This document shows positions 39,301-50,038 of a stretch of 64,000 nucleotides of DNA, one piece after another. The stretch is from Arenicola marina (Eukaryota > Annelida > Polychaeta > Arenicolidae). Position 1 is the stretch's first letter; the number at the start of each line of letters is the position of its first letter. The notes beneath the pieces were generated by a model that worked only from the letters and a program-made list of their open reading frames with translations, was not told the DNA's origin and searched no databases. The stretch spans positions 15,775,971 through 15,839,970 of the forward strand of contig OZ025257.1 of NCBI GenBank assembly GCA_964019135.1, read 5' to 3'. The position numbers and the translations under genes are program-made.

Positions 39301-39612
39301 GGCCATGTAGACAGCTCCCCGACTCACCTGGCTGGCCATGCAGACAGCTCCCCGACTCACCTGGCTGGCCATGCAGACAGCTTCCCGACTCACCTGGCTG
39401 GCCATGTAGACAGCTCCCCGACTCACCTGGCTGGCCATGTAGACGACAGCTCCCCGACTCACCTGGCTGGCCACGTAGACAGCTCCCCGACTCACCTGGC
39501 TGGCCATGTAGACAGCTCCCCGACTCACCTCGCTGGCCATGTAGACAGCTCCCCGACTCACCTGGCTGGCCACGTAGACAGCTCCCCGACTCACCTGGCT
39601 GGCCATGTAGAC
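36307..39612 (-). repeat. 33-bp splice-donor minisatellite, about 100 units
   Basis: Tandem 33-bp units made of the last 18 bases of exon J (coding VYMASQ) plus the first 15 of the intron (GTGAGTCGGGGAGCT), so each repeat reads VSRGAVYMASQ and ends CAG or GAG before the next GTGAGT. Length/33 gives about 100 units. Variation is nearly all single-base (Met/Val, Gln/Glu, Gly/Glu, Tyr/Cys). The two length changes I saw (near 39443 and near 36825) are both +3 bases, so the frame is kept from exon J to a stop at about 36253. The opposite strand is also open across the array, which I take as a by-product of composition. Confidence 0.93.
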
Positions 39613-39854
39613 GAGATCGTCGTACTGTAGGATGCTGCCGACCACGTCCTCCCGCAGGTAGCGCAGCAGACTGCCGTGCTTCATCAGCTCGGTCACAATG
39701 AAGACCGGCTCGTCGGAACAGATGCCGTACAGCAGTACAAGGTTCTCGTGTCGCAGGGTCTTCATCACTTCTGCCTCCTGCAGGAAGGCGGCCTTCGACA
39801 TGGTGCCTTCCTTCAGAGTCTTGATGGCAACCATGATGGACTGTTTCCAGGTAC
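39595..39854 (-). CDS. Kinase gene, exon J: kinase N-lobe to helix D, with the first splice donor of the array
   Basis: The exon is 260 nt if the first donor is used, with acceptor GAATAG at 39855 and donor GTGAGT from 39594. It reads TWKQSIMVAIKTLKEGTMSK and on. It holds the ATP-binding Lys in VAIKTLK, the helix-C Glu in FLQEAEVMKTL, the Thr gatekeeper in FIVTELM, and it ends DDLVYMASQ. Src has the same boundary after LVDMAAQ in phase 0. Past the donor the frame stays open for another 3.3 kb, because the last 18 exonic bases and first 15 intronic bases are repeated about 100 times. The normal product should use the first donor and skip the array, but any downstream unit could serve in frame. 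Confidence 0.9.
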
Positions 39855-40453
39855 CTATTCGATGGTGGAACATTTCATTAACCTTCGTAAATTAGACAGG
39901 ACTGTGAATAATCCAAATTCAGTTTGGTCTTCGGGTGCGTCTTTACGCTGCGTCATGATATCGTCATGACATGACAACAAATGATTTTGGCATTTAGATT
40001 CCTGCGTATGATTATACATGTGAAGGACAGGACATATTTTTTGTGGATGTAATATAGGCAGTCATTGTATTTAAATAGTCTACGCCATCATCCTGGAAAC
40101 ATGGTGCTTATGTCTAGAAAACCTGCAGATCTTCATCTTGTTTGTTGGGAAATTCGCCTACTGATAGGGGCCTGTATTCAAAACCCTACTTTTCGTTATG
40201 CGGAACATTTATTAAGCGTTCGTCTGGCCCAAAAGAGAAAACAATATTCAACAATTATACCCAGGAGGTTAAAAGTGCAAACATTATATTAAATACCATT
40301 GTGGGCTTATTAAGAGAGAAGCTGGAGATTATGCGATTATTCTAAATACAGATCATCTCGCAGATGAGTCACGTTCCCGCAGGCATTCTCCATACCCATA
40401 TGAAAGAAGGACATGTGATCCTTATCCTGCACAAATATAGACGTTGGCTTGGT

Positions 40454-40651
40454 GGGGCGCGAACCACCGACCTGCGGCACGACGGCAGACGTGGCAGAGC
40501 TCACGCGAAAAAAGCCGAGCGCGCCAACCACAAGACAATTCCAGCGGCTCCCAGTGGGGCGCGAACCACCGACCTGCGGCACGACGGCAGACGTGGCAGA
40601 GCTCAAGCGCACAAAACCGAGCGCGCTAACCACCAGACCATTGGGGTGACC
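40454..40651 (-). repeat. Pair of tandem tRNA-like units (kinase intron I-J)
   Basis: Two copies of a unit about 105 bp long, nearly identical over GCGAACCACCGACCTGCGGC then ACGACGGCAGACGTGGCAGA on the plus strand. On the minus strand each has an A-box-like TGGTGGTTAGCGCG and a B-box-like GGTGGTTCGCGCCCC. No full cloverleaf is apparent, so this is a SINE head or tRNA relic, not a functional tRNA. Confidence 0.55.
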
Positions 40652-40761
40652 TAGTCGTGAGCTGTCGGAACAAGGGTGACTCGTCGCTGCAGCTCTGTAT
40701 CACGATTTGTGCAAAATGCTCCACAGCTATAACGAAATACATAAAAACAGCCACAGCTCAC

Positions 40762-40926
40762 CTCGCCACACTTTGCCGTAGTTTCCTGACCCCACCTCCG
40801 CCAGCAGTTCAATATCGTCCCTGGGAATCTCGAACATGTGCATGGTCTGACTAGACAGCTCCGACATGACCGGTATAGGCCGGGGACACGCCTGACTCAG
40901 CTTGCAGCAGAGACTTTCCTTGCGAG
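40762..40926 (-). CDS. Kinase gene, exon I: SH2-kinase linker and glycine loop
   Basis: The exon is 165 nt (Src 156), with acceptor CTTCAG at 40927 and donor GTGAGC from 40761. It reads RKESLCCKLSQACPRPIPV (linker), then FEIPRDDIELLAEV and GSGNYGKVWRG. The linker CCKLSQACP aligns with Src CHRLTTVCP, where it docks on SH3 in the closed form. FEIPRDDIELL corresponds to Src WEIPRESLRLE, with Phe replacing the regulatory Trp 260. The glycine loop GSGNYG is complete. Confidence 0.92.
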
Positions 40927-41572
40927 CTGAAGAGACGGAGAGACGCTCAACGCATAGCCTATACTGTGGCATATTTCACATACATAGTTTACCCGACTAG
41001 GGGCTTAGACGGCTAAAATCGTGGTAACTCTAGTCAACTGAGCCCCGTAGTCGGCTAAACTGCGTTCGTGAAATCCAATACAGGTGGTCGTAATGGAAGG
41101 TGTTAGGCTATTCATCTGATCAGTACCAAATTATCAACTTACCATTACTAAGAATGGTGCTGCGAAATAATAACAGTATCTCAATAAACAAATATTGATT
41201 CATTTAACTTGTGAAATTAGTTGGAATATTTATTCGGTATAAAATGGAAAGGCCAAACGATCGTATATTTAACCATATGCCTGCACAATTATTTAATAAC
41301 TAGTGTCACATCTATCAATAGCATATTCACGCACCGAACGATATTCTCGTGTCACATGTGTTTTTGCACAATAGCGGCCCCAGCCCCTCCACCCCTTTGC
41401 GGATGATCGCCCATTCACATATATCGCAAAACGGTAACCGTTATTAACCTGCTTCGTATAAACACGAAAGTCAATTGCAGGGAAGACCATTAATATTAAT
41501 ACTGTATTTATTTGGGTATTTGTGGATTTGCGCTTTATTTTGTACTGAAATAAGGAAGCTAAGGAGACGTAC

Positions 41573-41722
41573 ATGAATAATAGTCGACCAGCTCGGGAAC
41601 GTTGGCGAACTGTCTACTCTTGTGCAGGAAGAAGGTTCCGGTCTCACTACGGACAATGCGGTAGTTCTTGACGGTAGCTTGGCCATTGGACTCGTCCATA
41701 CGAACAGAGATGGACGTGGAAC
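41573..41722 (-). CDS. Kinase gene, exon H: second half of SH2-2
   Basis: The exon is 150 nt, the same as the Src exon, with acceptor GTCCAG at 41723 and donor GTACGT from 41572. It reads STSISVRMDESNGQATVKNY then RIVRSETGTFFL, with FANVPELVDYYS closing the domain. The strand-D position that is His in Src (VKHYKI) is Asn here (VKNYRI). Together with the Met in SH2-1, both SH2 domains have lost this His, which may alter pTyr-peptide preference. The intron between this exon and exon G contains a diverged inverted-repeat element (41882-42166). Confidence 0.92.
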
Positions 41723-41881
41723 CTGGACACAAGTAATCATTATTGTTATCAGGGTGGTCAATACGGACAGAAATGAACGTAATATCTCACCAAAATCTGA
41801 TAATTACCATAAAAAGCAACCGGTTGTTCGCCACATAAATAACACGTTATTATACATTAGAACAAGTTTTGACAGGAAACA

Positions 41882-42166
41882 CTAAAAGTACTATTCATAC
41901 AGCAATACGTTTTATTGATGAAAAATGTTTGACTGGAAAGGATGTATTTATATTCTTAGCATATAAGTACACATATATTGTATTTAGTAAAAAGCCGGAC
42001 ATGTCTTAAAGTCCCTTATTTGAGGTCTTTTACCCTTTAACATTGGATAACATATATTTCTCATTGAGTTACATTTACGCAGTCAGACAATACGTCCAGA
42101 ACATTTTTCAAAAATATGTCGAAAATTATTATGTACGTGAAAAAACTGCTATATGAGCAGCTTTAA
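41882..42166 (+). mobile_element. Inverted-repeat element, family 1, diverged copy (kinase intron G-H)
   Basis: It shares GTATTTATATTCTTAGCATA, CGCAGTCAGACAATACGTCC and the end CTATATGAGCAGCTTTAA with the other two copies but is much more diverged, hence older. Confidence 0.7.
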
Positions 42167-42287
42167 ACACGCTTTAATTCGGTTGTTTGACATCCAAACC
42201 TGACAATTAATTACTGCAGAACAAAAAGAACGGAAGCGTTTTGGTTTAGCGGGTTAAAGATGTGGCGCCTAGACAACAATAACTTAC

Positions 42288-42391
42288 CCGTAAGCGTCTC
42301 GCTACTGCGGACAAGGAATGTACCGGTACGGTTCCCTTGTCCCAGGAGTAATGTTTCCGCGGCCTTCCGATTGATATCACCGAAATACCAA
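42288..42391 (-). CDS. Kinase gene, exon G: first half of SH2-2
   Basis: The exon is 104 nt, the same as the Src exon, with acceptor TTTTAG at 42392 and donor GTAAGT from 42287. It reads DWYFGDINRKAAETLLLGQG then NRTGTFLVRSSETLT. WYFGDI followed by INRKAAE keeps the helix-A Arg, and FLVRSS carries the pTyr-binding Arg. The phosphotyrosine pocket therefore looks functional. Confidence 0.92.
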
Positions 42392-42643
42392 CTAAAAACA
42401 GGAACCACAACATCGTGTCAGATTGCTCAACCTAAGTAAAGACTGCGCCAGAAATATCCGCAAATTTAAGTTCTAATTACAATAGTTAATATTTTAAATA
42501 TATAGTTTCTTTACATTTTATTTTATATGAGTTTAATGGCACGTTTCAACGATGTTGCATTGTGCTATAGCGTCTTAATGTAGGATCCATAACGACTGGA
42601 CTGCATTGTTTAATTGATGGTTGATATGAGGAAGACAACATAC

Positions 42644-42742
42644 TCGTAGGTTTCAATACTTGTCTCATCAGCAACATAATTGCTGGGTATATTTCCCGTT
42701 TCTCCTGTCCGTAAATTCTTCGCTGACCACCACACTTCATCA
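42644..42742 (-). CDS. Kinase gene, exon F: second half of SH3-2
   Basis: The exon is 99 nt, equal to the Src exon, with acceptor TTCAAG at 42743 and donor GTATGT from 42643. It reads SDEVWWSAKNLRTGETGNIP then SNYVADETSIETY. The WW pair, the TGETG turn and the IPSNYV end of SH3 are intact, so SH3-2 looks more conserved than SH3-1. A 5'-truncated LINE in the opposite orientation begins within about 100 bp of the acceptor, leaving only a short polypyrimidine stretch between them. Confidence 0.9.
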
Positions 42743-42799
42743 CTTGAAAAAGCAAACCAAGGATTGTAAGCACCAAGGTGACAACAACACGCGATAGGC

Positions 42800-44165
42800 A
42801 CCCTGTTTGTTATCCGCGTGATAGAAAGAACAGTACGTAAGCATAGACAATGTTCAATCACAAGAAGTCCTGATCTCCCGAGGAGTACCGCAGGGGTCAA
42901 TAGTTGGCCCTCTTCTATTTATAATATATATAAACGACATATCAAGAGCGAGTTCAATATTTAGTGCAATTATTTACGCTGACGATACAACCCTTTCTAG
43001 CACACTAAGTACATTAGCGCCAAAAAGTAATGTACGCCGAAGTAGTGAAGTGTTAAACCACGAACTGTCTCTAGTAAGCAATTGGCTTAAACTTAACCAA
43101 CTATCTCGAAACATTAAAAAGACCAAATTTATGTTATTTTATATGCCACAAAAGCGGGTAACGATACCGGAACTTTATATTGAAAATACCAAGCTGGAAT
43201 GCGTTGACGACTTTGATTTTCTCGGATTGAGCCTACATAAACATCTGAAATGGTCCAGTCACTGTGGTAAAATTGCTTTTAAAATATCTAAGGTAGTTCG
43301 AGTCATGCAGCATCTAAAATATACCCTTCCTCAACATATTCTGCTAACCATTTATAACTCGCTCATTTTACCTCACTTGCACTACTGCATATTAGCCTGG
43401 GGATACAAAAGTGACCGGTTGAACAAAATCCAGAATAAAGCTATTCGCATCATCACAAAGAGTCACTATATTGCGCACACTGAGCCATTATTTAAGCATT
43501 TGAATCTTCTTAAAATAGTCGACATTGATGAGTTACAGGCATTGAAGTTTTATTATAGGCTGCTGCATGATGATCTCCCTGCATATTTTATTACCTTTTC
43601 CCATTTTTCCCGTTTTTTTGACAAACATGAGTATAACACCAGATGTAAGCACAATATAATTATACCCAGAACCAGGCACATATTTGCCGAACATTGCATC
43701 CGCTATTACTTGACTCATTTAATAAACCGAACTTCAAAAAACATTTCAACGAAGATATTTACCCATTCAATAGCGGGCTACTCTACATATATAAAAAATA
43801 GACTTATTGATAGGTACTGTGTTGACTGTTTTAAAGTTAATTGTTATGTCTGCCATTATAGAGATATTGCGTTCTATATAATCCCACAAATTATTATTTT
43901 TATATCGTATGTTCTATTGAATTCTAATGGTGTCTATCGATAATTGTTTACCCAATTTGTCCTTATTGAAGTATTGTTCTCCGTTTTTTTTTGTTTTTTT
44001 TTAGGTTTTTTGGTTTTTTGCTTTCGTTTGAGGTGGCCACCATGCCAGCGACTATGTCATAATGGTGGTCTCCCCGGCCAGGGATTGTATTTTGTTCGTT
44101 TTTGCTGTTTGATGTATTGTATTGTTGTTGTTTTCCTAGTCGAAATAAATGATGATTCTCTCAAC
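42800..44165 (+). mobile_element. 5'-truncated LINE, CR1/Jockey-like, in kinase intron E-F
   Basis: RT core with RGVPQGSIVGPLLFIIYIND, the catalytic YADDTTL, then LVSNWLKLNQLSRNIKKTKF and FLGLSLHKHLKWSSH, ending in a stop at 43943. A 3' UTR follows to about 44165, ending AAATAAATGATGATTCTCTC, the kind of short-repeat end used by CR1-type LINEs. The part from about 42830 to 43943 is one open frame, so the insertion is fairly young. It is antisense to the kinase gene. Confidence 0.85.
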
Positions 44166-44549
44166 TCTCTCTAGCTTAAATGTCTTTCATTTGAACGTAC
44201 TAAATGTATTTAAACACTTGTCGACACCCTAAAATAGCTTTAACACATAATTCTCCTGTGTTTACCCGCTTACATTCCTATGTTATAATAGCTATAATGC
44301 CCACATAGTAGGGAGAGTAATATTGTGTGAAAATTTCATAAGTTGGAAGGGGGGGGGGGCACTAATCCACGTGCTTTCAAGCTGAGGCGGACCTTGCTGA
44401 TTTGATGAATGTTGTGATTGATTATAAAAGCTGTAACTTGTCATTGAAAAATTATTATTAATTTATATTTAATAAACAAAATTAACTAAAAAAAATGACA
44501 TGGCACAAACAATTTAAGAAAGAGTCAGCTATTACAATCATATATGGAC

Positions 44550-45466
44550 TACCGTAGTTGCTTGAATAAGCGCCCGTTCGTATAAGCGCCCGGTCAAGGA
44601 GACAAAAAATAAATAAGCGCCCGGGCTTGGATAAGCGCCCGTGTAAATAACCTCCAGGGAGCCAACATTTTTACTACTGCATTACGTTATTTGCAATGCG
44701 AGGTATTATACAGTTACAGCTATATTATGTCCTCTTGGACTGGCTTCCGACAGCGACGAGTTCATATGAAGGAGACTGCTTATCGCTTGCTGGCCTGCTG
44801 TAATAGCCATCTACTGATTTGTATGGGTAGGGGTGGGCAGGGAGTGACCTTTGTAAGAGGGATTGTGTTGTGAACGAAGGTGGTAGGTGGGATGGGGTAG
44901 GGGTGGGTAGGGGTGTCGCGGCCTGACATGCTTGTTCAATTAAATGGCTTGCTCACAGGCAAGCGCGTTCAGATAAAGGACACAATCTGTTGCATCGAAG
45001 GTGTTAGGTGGGGGTAGTAGGGGGCGGGTAAAAGTGGGGCGGCTGTTGTTGCTGATAAAGTTGTTCGTTTGGATTATCTTGTAAATTGCACTGATCAAAC
45101 AGAGGACTGACCAGTTTATATAAATATCAGTGTGTCGAGGGCGTGTTATCACAATTCGATCAGTATCCGACAATGGCGGACGAGAGAAAAGGAAAGCGCG
45201 ATTTATCCCAAGAGGCGAGTGAGAACAAAAAAAAGAAATTGCATAGCTACAGACTAGAGTTTAAGCTTTATGACGATAACATTCCCCTTGCTGAGTTCCG
45301 CCTCCGATGATGTCATGCTACATTGTAAATAAACGCATTCACTAAAAAACTCTTGTCAAAATCGTCACACAAATTTTTGTAAGCGCCCGTTTGAATAAGC
45401 GCCCGGGGAATTGTATGGTGAAAAAAAAAATAACCGCCCGGGGCGCTTATTCGAGCAACTACGGTA
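44550..45466 (+). mobile_element. DNA transposon with TACCGTAGTTGC ends (kinase intron E-F)
   Basis: Inverted ends of about 27 bp: TACCGTAGTTGCTTGAATAA at left and its complement (from TACCGTAGTTGCTCGAATAA) at right, with further GCGCCCG motifs inside both ends. TA at the borders fits a TA target site. A 46-codon frame at 45173-45310 starts MADERKGKRD and contains KLHSYRLEFKL, similar to the start of pogo/Brinker-type DNA-binding domains, then stops. It looks like a non-autonomous derivative retaining the first bit of a transposase. Confidence 0.75.
45173..45310 (+). pseudogene. Transposase N-terminal remnant
   Basis: A 45-residue frame inside the element at 44550-45466. MADERKGKRDLSQEASENKK is followed by a Lys run and HSYRLEFKLYDDN. 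The S/TYxxEFKL wording is typical of helix-turn-helix DNA-binding domains of pogo-type transposases. Only the first helix is left and no catalytic domain remains. Assignment is by motif only. Confidence 0.45.
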
Positions 45467-45572
45467 TACGGAACAAAGTAGAAACGAGACTAATCAACAA
45501 TACATTCGCAAATGATCCCATAATTATATGAAACACGAATGCTAAAAGTAAAGAAAGCTGTTAATCGGATAC

Positions 45573-45666
45573 CTTTTCAATATTTCCATCAAATCTCCCT
45601 TTTGGAAACCCAAGTCCTCCTGGACGCACGGCTCGAAGTCGAACAGCGCGCGGACTCTGGTCAGGG
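45573..45666 (-). CDS. Kinase gene, exon E: first half of SH3-2
   Basis: The exon is 94 nt, with acceptor TGCCAG at 45667 and donor GTATCC from 45572. It reads ALTRVRALFDFEPCVQEDLG then FQKGDLMEILK, a canonical SH3 start with ALFDF in place of ALYDY and a clear DLGFQKGD. It sits across a 4.4-kb intron from exon D, whose donor is in the same phase. It is 3 nt different in length from exon A, as expected if both descend from one ancestral Src-type exon. The donor GTATCC is weaker than those of the other exons. Confidence 0.87.
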
Positions 45667-45699
45667 CTGGCACCACCAACAACAACAGATGCGTAATTA

Positions 45700-47570
45700 A
45701 TACAATGTAATATACACCACATCATATAAGTTTACATGTAATGGATAGGACTACTACAATCATCCGGTAAAACTTCCAGTTAAGAGGCTACTACTGTCAT
45801 CCCATATTACTTCCAGTTAAGTCCAGCAGGATCAGTGAATGATAGGGTCAAGCTATCAAAATGCCCGTTCGCATCATTTCTTTTTCCATATTTTCCGTAT
45901 TTTATTAATTCAAGAGAATGGATTTTTTTTTGGTAGAACAAGGTACATTCCCAACGCATCTGGAGACGACAGAATAAAGAAGAATTAAGAGGAAAGCGAG
46001 TTGTAATAACCAAGCTTGGTTTGATTGAGGTTTACCGTCACTCCCAGCATGTAGCTATATCGTGCCCTATATTGTCCATGCTATATATGGCATACAACTA
46101 GCGCCCAAATACAATCTCTGAAAGGGCCCATCGATAGTTTTGAGTTCTCCGAAAATCTTATGCCGGGGTTGGGGGGGAGGGGGGGGGGGTCGACACCTAG
46201 GATGCCGTACATTTTGCATTGAAAATGGCATCATCAGCCCCGCCACCTGATTCCGCCATTGCATCAGAAGGTCGGCAACGCAAAATGCGGTCATCGGATT
46301 ACCTGTTCATGACCGGTGATGTCTTTGTAGGGTTGCATGCTGAGGCACACGGTGTTTAGTCTTTGGCACAAGTAAGAGGCAGGAGTAAACACACATATAC
46401 ATTCTCATATAAAATCAGTTCAGTCATAATACAAACTGTAAAACTCATGAAGTTACACATAGAGACTCGGGGTCAAGTTCACGGTGCACACACCGACTTA
46501 GGGTCAAGGGTACGGTAGACATAGCAGTTGGTACTTTTGACATGCCCCATTAAAACGTACAGGACTCCTAGAATCAAACACTTTTCATCCTAAAGTAAGC
46601 TTCATGCAGCCCCCCCCCCCCCCCCTCCATTAAAAAAAGCAAGTGATCGGTTCCGACAACCTGAAAAATGTGCTGATTTTAGTAGAAGAGAAAAGAAAAA
46701 CAAATCTAATGTGTACGCTAATAATATCCTTCCAAGCCGCAATGAAAAACGAGATTCTGTACCAATTGAGTTTAGTAAAAAAAAAACGAGGAAAAAAAAC
46801 GAGATTCTTAATATCTCTGATAATATAGATATATTCATATTGTAATATAACCGACGTATCTAACCAAATGTTAGGGACATGTGTTAGTTTGGAGCGAAAT
46901 ATAATACAAAAAACAGAAGGCATGCAGACCGATTAACCCAATATTTGTTAATGGGGGTTGACCAATTCTTTCATTGCAGATTCATTATAATGTATAATAG
47001 AAATCTGCCATCCATTGGCAGAACCCAAAAAATTCAAGGCTTGAGGGCAAACTTAAGAACTGGTTACGCATGAGTGATTCACATACAGCATATTTTCCGT
47101 TCTTTATGATATCCTTATTATATGATTTTTTTATCACACACGGGCAACAATTCCTTAACAAAAATAAACCTGCGACGGTCGACGTAGTTTGTCTTGGCGT
47201 AGCTTTCTCCGAATCGTTGTGACAGAAGACCGTGCAATAGAAATGGGGAAAAAAAAGAAAAAAAAGAAGTGCCGAAGAAGCCATACCATGGAGCCATGCA
47301 GGTTATTTAAAATAGTCCACTTACTTTCCTGGGGGATCGGTTCTTCCAATCGATCAGTGATTAAGTACAGTTCGTCTGCCGGTGTATCAGTGTCAGTAGA
47401 AGATAGAGCAGTGGACATGAAGCGAGTTATTAATAAAGGTAACACCAAAGGCACCTCAATTAATCGATACCAGAAGGCACCGCAGAAGCTGGGAGGGGAT
47501 TGAACAACACTGAATGGAATGAAACAATGAGGCAACGACAGCAGCAGGAGAATCCACGTGAGTTAAGACA
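45700..47570. other. Kinase intron D-E, distal part
   Basis: Unique sequence with a G-rich run at 46170 and a C-run at 46611. No exon with SH2, SH3 or kinase similarity was found, so the two modules are joined directly across this intron. Confidence 0.55.
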
Positions 47571-47574
47571 GTAC

Positions 47575-48575
47575 ACGCCGCTACGGCAATATACGTCACT
47601 AAAACCCCCACTAGAAGACACCATAGCCGAATGACGTCACTTAAACCCGCGCTAACACACACCATAGCAGAATGACGTCACTTAAATCCGCGCTTGGAAA
47701 CACCCTAGCAGAATGACGTCACTTAAATCCGCGCTAGAAGACACCATGGCAGAATGACGTCAATAAAAAGAACCACAAATAGACACCATACCGGAAATGA
47801 CGTCACTTAAACAAGCTCTAGACGTCAACATAGCGAAAGTGACGTCACTTTAAACCAGAAGGCCTACGAGACGACACAATAGTGGAAATGACGCTAGATG
47901 GCGATATATCAGGATCGGAAGTCACCCTGATGGACGCGTCAAAAGACACGCGGTGGTTGAGACTGGAGACGAAATGATGCGAACAAACGAGGTAACAGAA
48001 GACAACAGAGAATAGACATGAGTTTTTTTGGAAGAAAGCAAAGACCGCAGCGAAAGTGAGGTAATCGTTATCATAAGACACTGTAGCGGCAATGACGTCA
48101 CTTAAACCAATATCAGAAGACCCAATAGTGGCAATGACGTCACTTAAACCAGTATCAGCAGACACCGTAACGGCAATGACGTCACTTAAACCAGTATCAG
48201 CAGATACCCTAGTTGCAATGACGTCACTTAAACCAGTATCAGTAGACACCCTAGTGGCAATGACATCACTTTCCAGTATCAGCAAACACCCTAACGGCAA
48301 TGACGTCACTTAAACCAATATCAGCAGACACCGTGGCGGCCATGACGTCACTTAAACCAGTATCAGGAGACATCGAAGCGGTAATGACGTCACTTAAACC
48401 AGTATCAGCAGACACCGTAGTGGCAATGACGTCACTTAAATCAGCAACAGAACACACTGTAGCGACAATGACGTCATTAAGCCATTGTTTGAGGATACTG
48501 TGGTGCAAATGACGTCACTTACGCCAGTATCAGAAGACTCCGTAGCGGCAAAAACGTCACTCAAACCAGTATCAG
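47575..48575 (+). repeat. ~41-bp minisatellite with a CRE site in nearly every unit
   Basis: Two blocks (47.57-47.87 and 48.06-48.58 kb) of about 41-bp units containing AATGACGTCACTTAAACC followed by AGTATCAGCAGACACCGTAG or similar. I count about 16 perfect TGACGTCA octamers (for example 47632, 47673, 47714, 47755, 47798, 47840 and ten more from 48092), plus one-base variants. The array lies in the intron between exons D and E of the kinase gene. Confidence 0.85.
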
Positions 48576-50038
48576 AAGGAGGAAAGGTTCCCACCTCAGC
48601 ATACTGGAAAAAGGCATTTTGCACCACACCCAACACAGCTCTTCAAATGCGACTAGACGCGACACTAAATATTGTATCATATATAACTTTCCTGTTATCA
48701 ACGTCGCCTAGGGTGTTGTACCACCGTGAAGTACATCAAATGAGTAGCCTGGTGATAGTCGGGAACGTCAAGGAGCTATGAGTAGTGTCGCCTCTGGATG
48801 TACCTTTATTTCTTACTGAGAAATGCATTTAGCTCTTCGTGACTAAATTGCCATGTGGGGCTATGGAAAGCTTGGAATGAATTCAGCGTTTTGCCATGTT
48901 GTAATCACAATCAGTATATGTCATATAGGTTAACCCTGTTAGCCTTTAGTATCAATAAGCTTTTACCAGTAACACCAGCATAAATTGTGCTTGAGATCAT
49001 GAAATAGATACAAAAAACTATGTATATTCAACCAAGCCCAAAGGGTGACATTAAACACAAGGGAAGATTTAAACCCAAAATGTTAATTATTAGCAAGGGA
49101 TTCATTGGCTAAGGAGAGTACCATGCGTGTCTAGCGTGGGGACCGCGGACCACACCATTGTGACGAGTATAATAACTTAGCATATATACCATTGGAGGGA
49201 ATTGGCGCATGGGTGTTTGACACCACCACTGGTGACGGGTGACGGCGTGCGCCCTGGTCGGCTACACCCTCTTCAATCGGCCGCCCCAGTAGCCCTAGAC
49301 GATAACGGGGATAGACATCAATCATTATAATCCTACAATCTGCTGCTATAATCCTAGGTGTCTTACTCAATGTTTGTCCCCAATGCTTGACATACCATAG
49401 CATACAGTTGAAAAATTCAACCACTTTAAAAGTGGGAATTCCCCAGGCTAAAGGGAAGTTCTCGATCCTTGACACTTTGAGTCGGTTGAGCCAGCTAGTA
49501 CACAGTGTGTCAGGGTAACTGAGAACTGCAAGAGGAATCGCTTGTCATGAAAAAACGTCGGCGTTTTTTCATATATATATATATGATGTGGACTTCTATC
49601 GGTACGCTAATATTTGCCCGGGCACTTTTAGTTGGTTTTGTTACTTCTAGGGGTTTTGTTATAGATAAGGCGGATCGTTCTGCACGGAACAGCCGTTTCT
49701 CTTCTGAGAAGACCTCTTCTGCTCTTCCAATCATGAAGGTGGAAGAGAAAGGAGGTTAAGGCTATTCCACATGTAAACACTCGCTCGGTGTGACCAAATA
49801 AATGAACGAAACCATGAACCAAATGATGTGAAACATGTCATAAGGCAATAGTGTGTCATTTGAACGGTACTGGCGGGCTACATGATGGTATATACAATCT
49901 ATATCCAGGTGTCTGTCCGCTGGTGTTAATATAATATGGCGATAATATAATATTGTGGACCAGAGAATTATCATTTGTGCGACCCGGCCGGTTGGCATGT
50001 TTTGACGTTTTTGTTGTTATAGCACCTTTAATACCTAC

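Noticed and set aside
36277-39630. Plus-strand 1117-codon frame of THLAGHVDSSP repeats
   Set aside because: It is the exact complement of the 33-bp donor array; being a multiple of 3 without stops, both strands stay open. No start context, domain or splice support.
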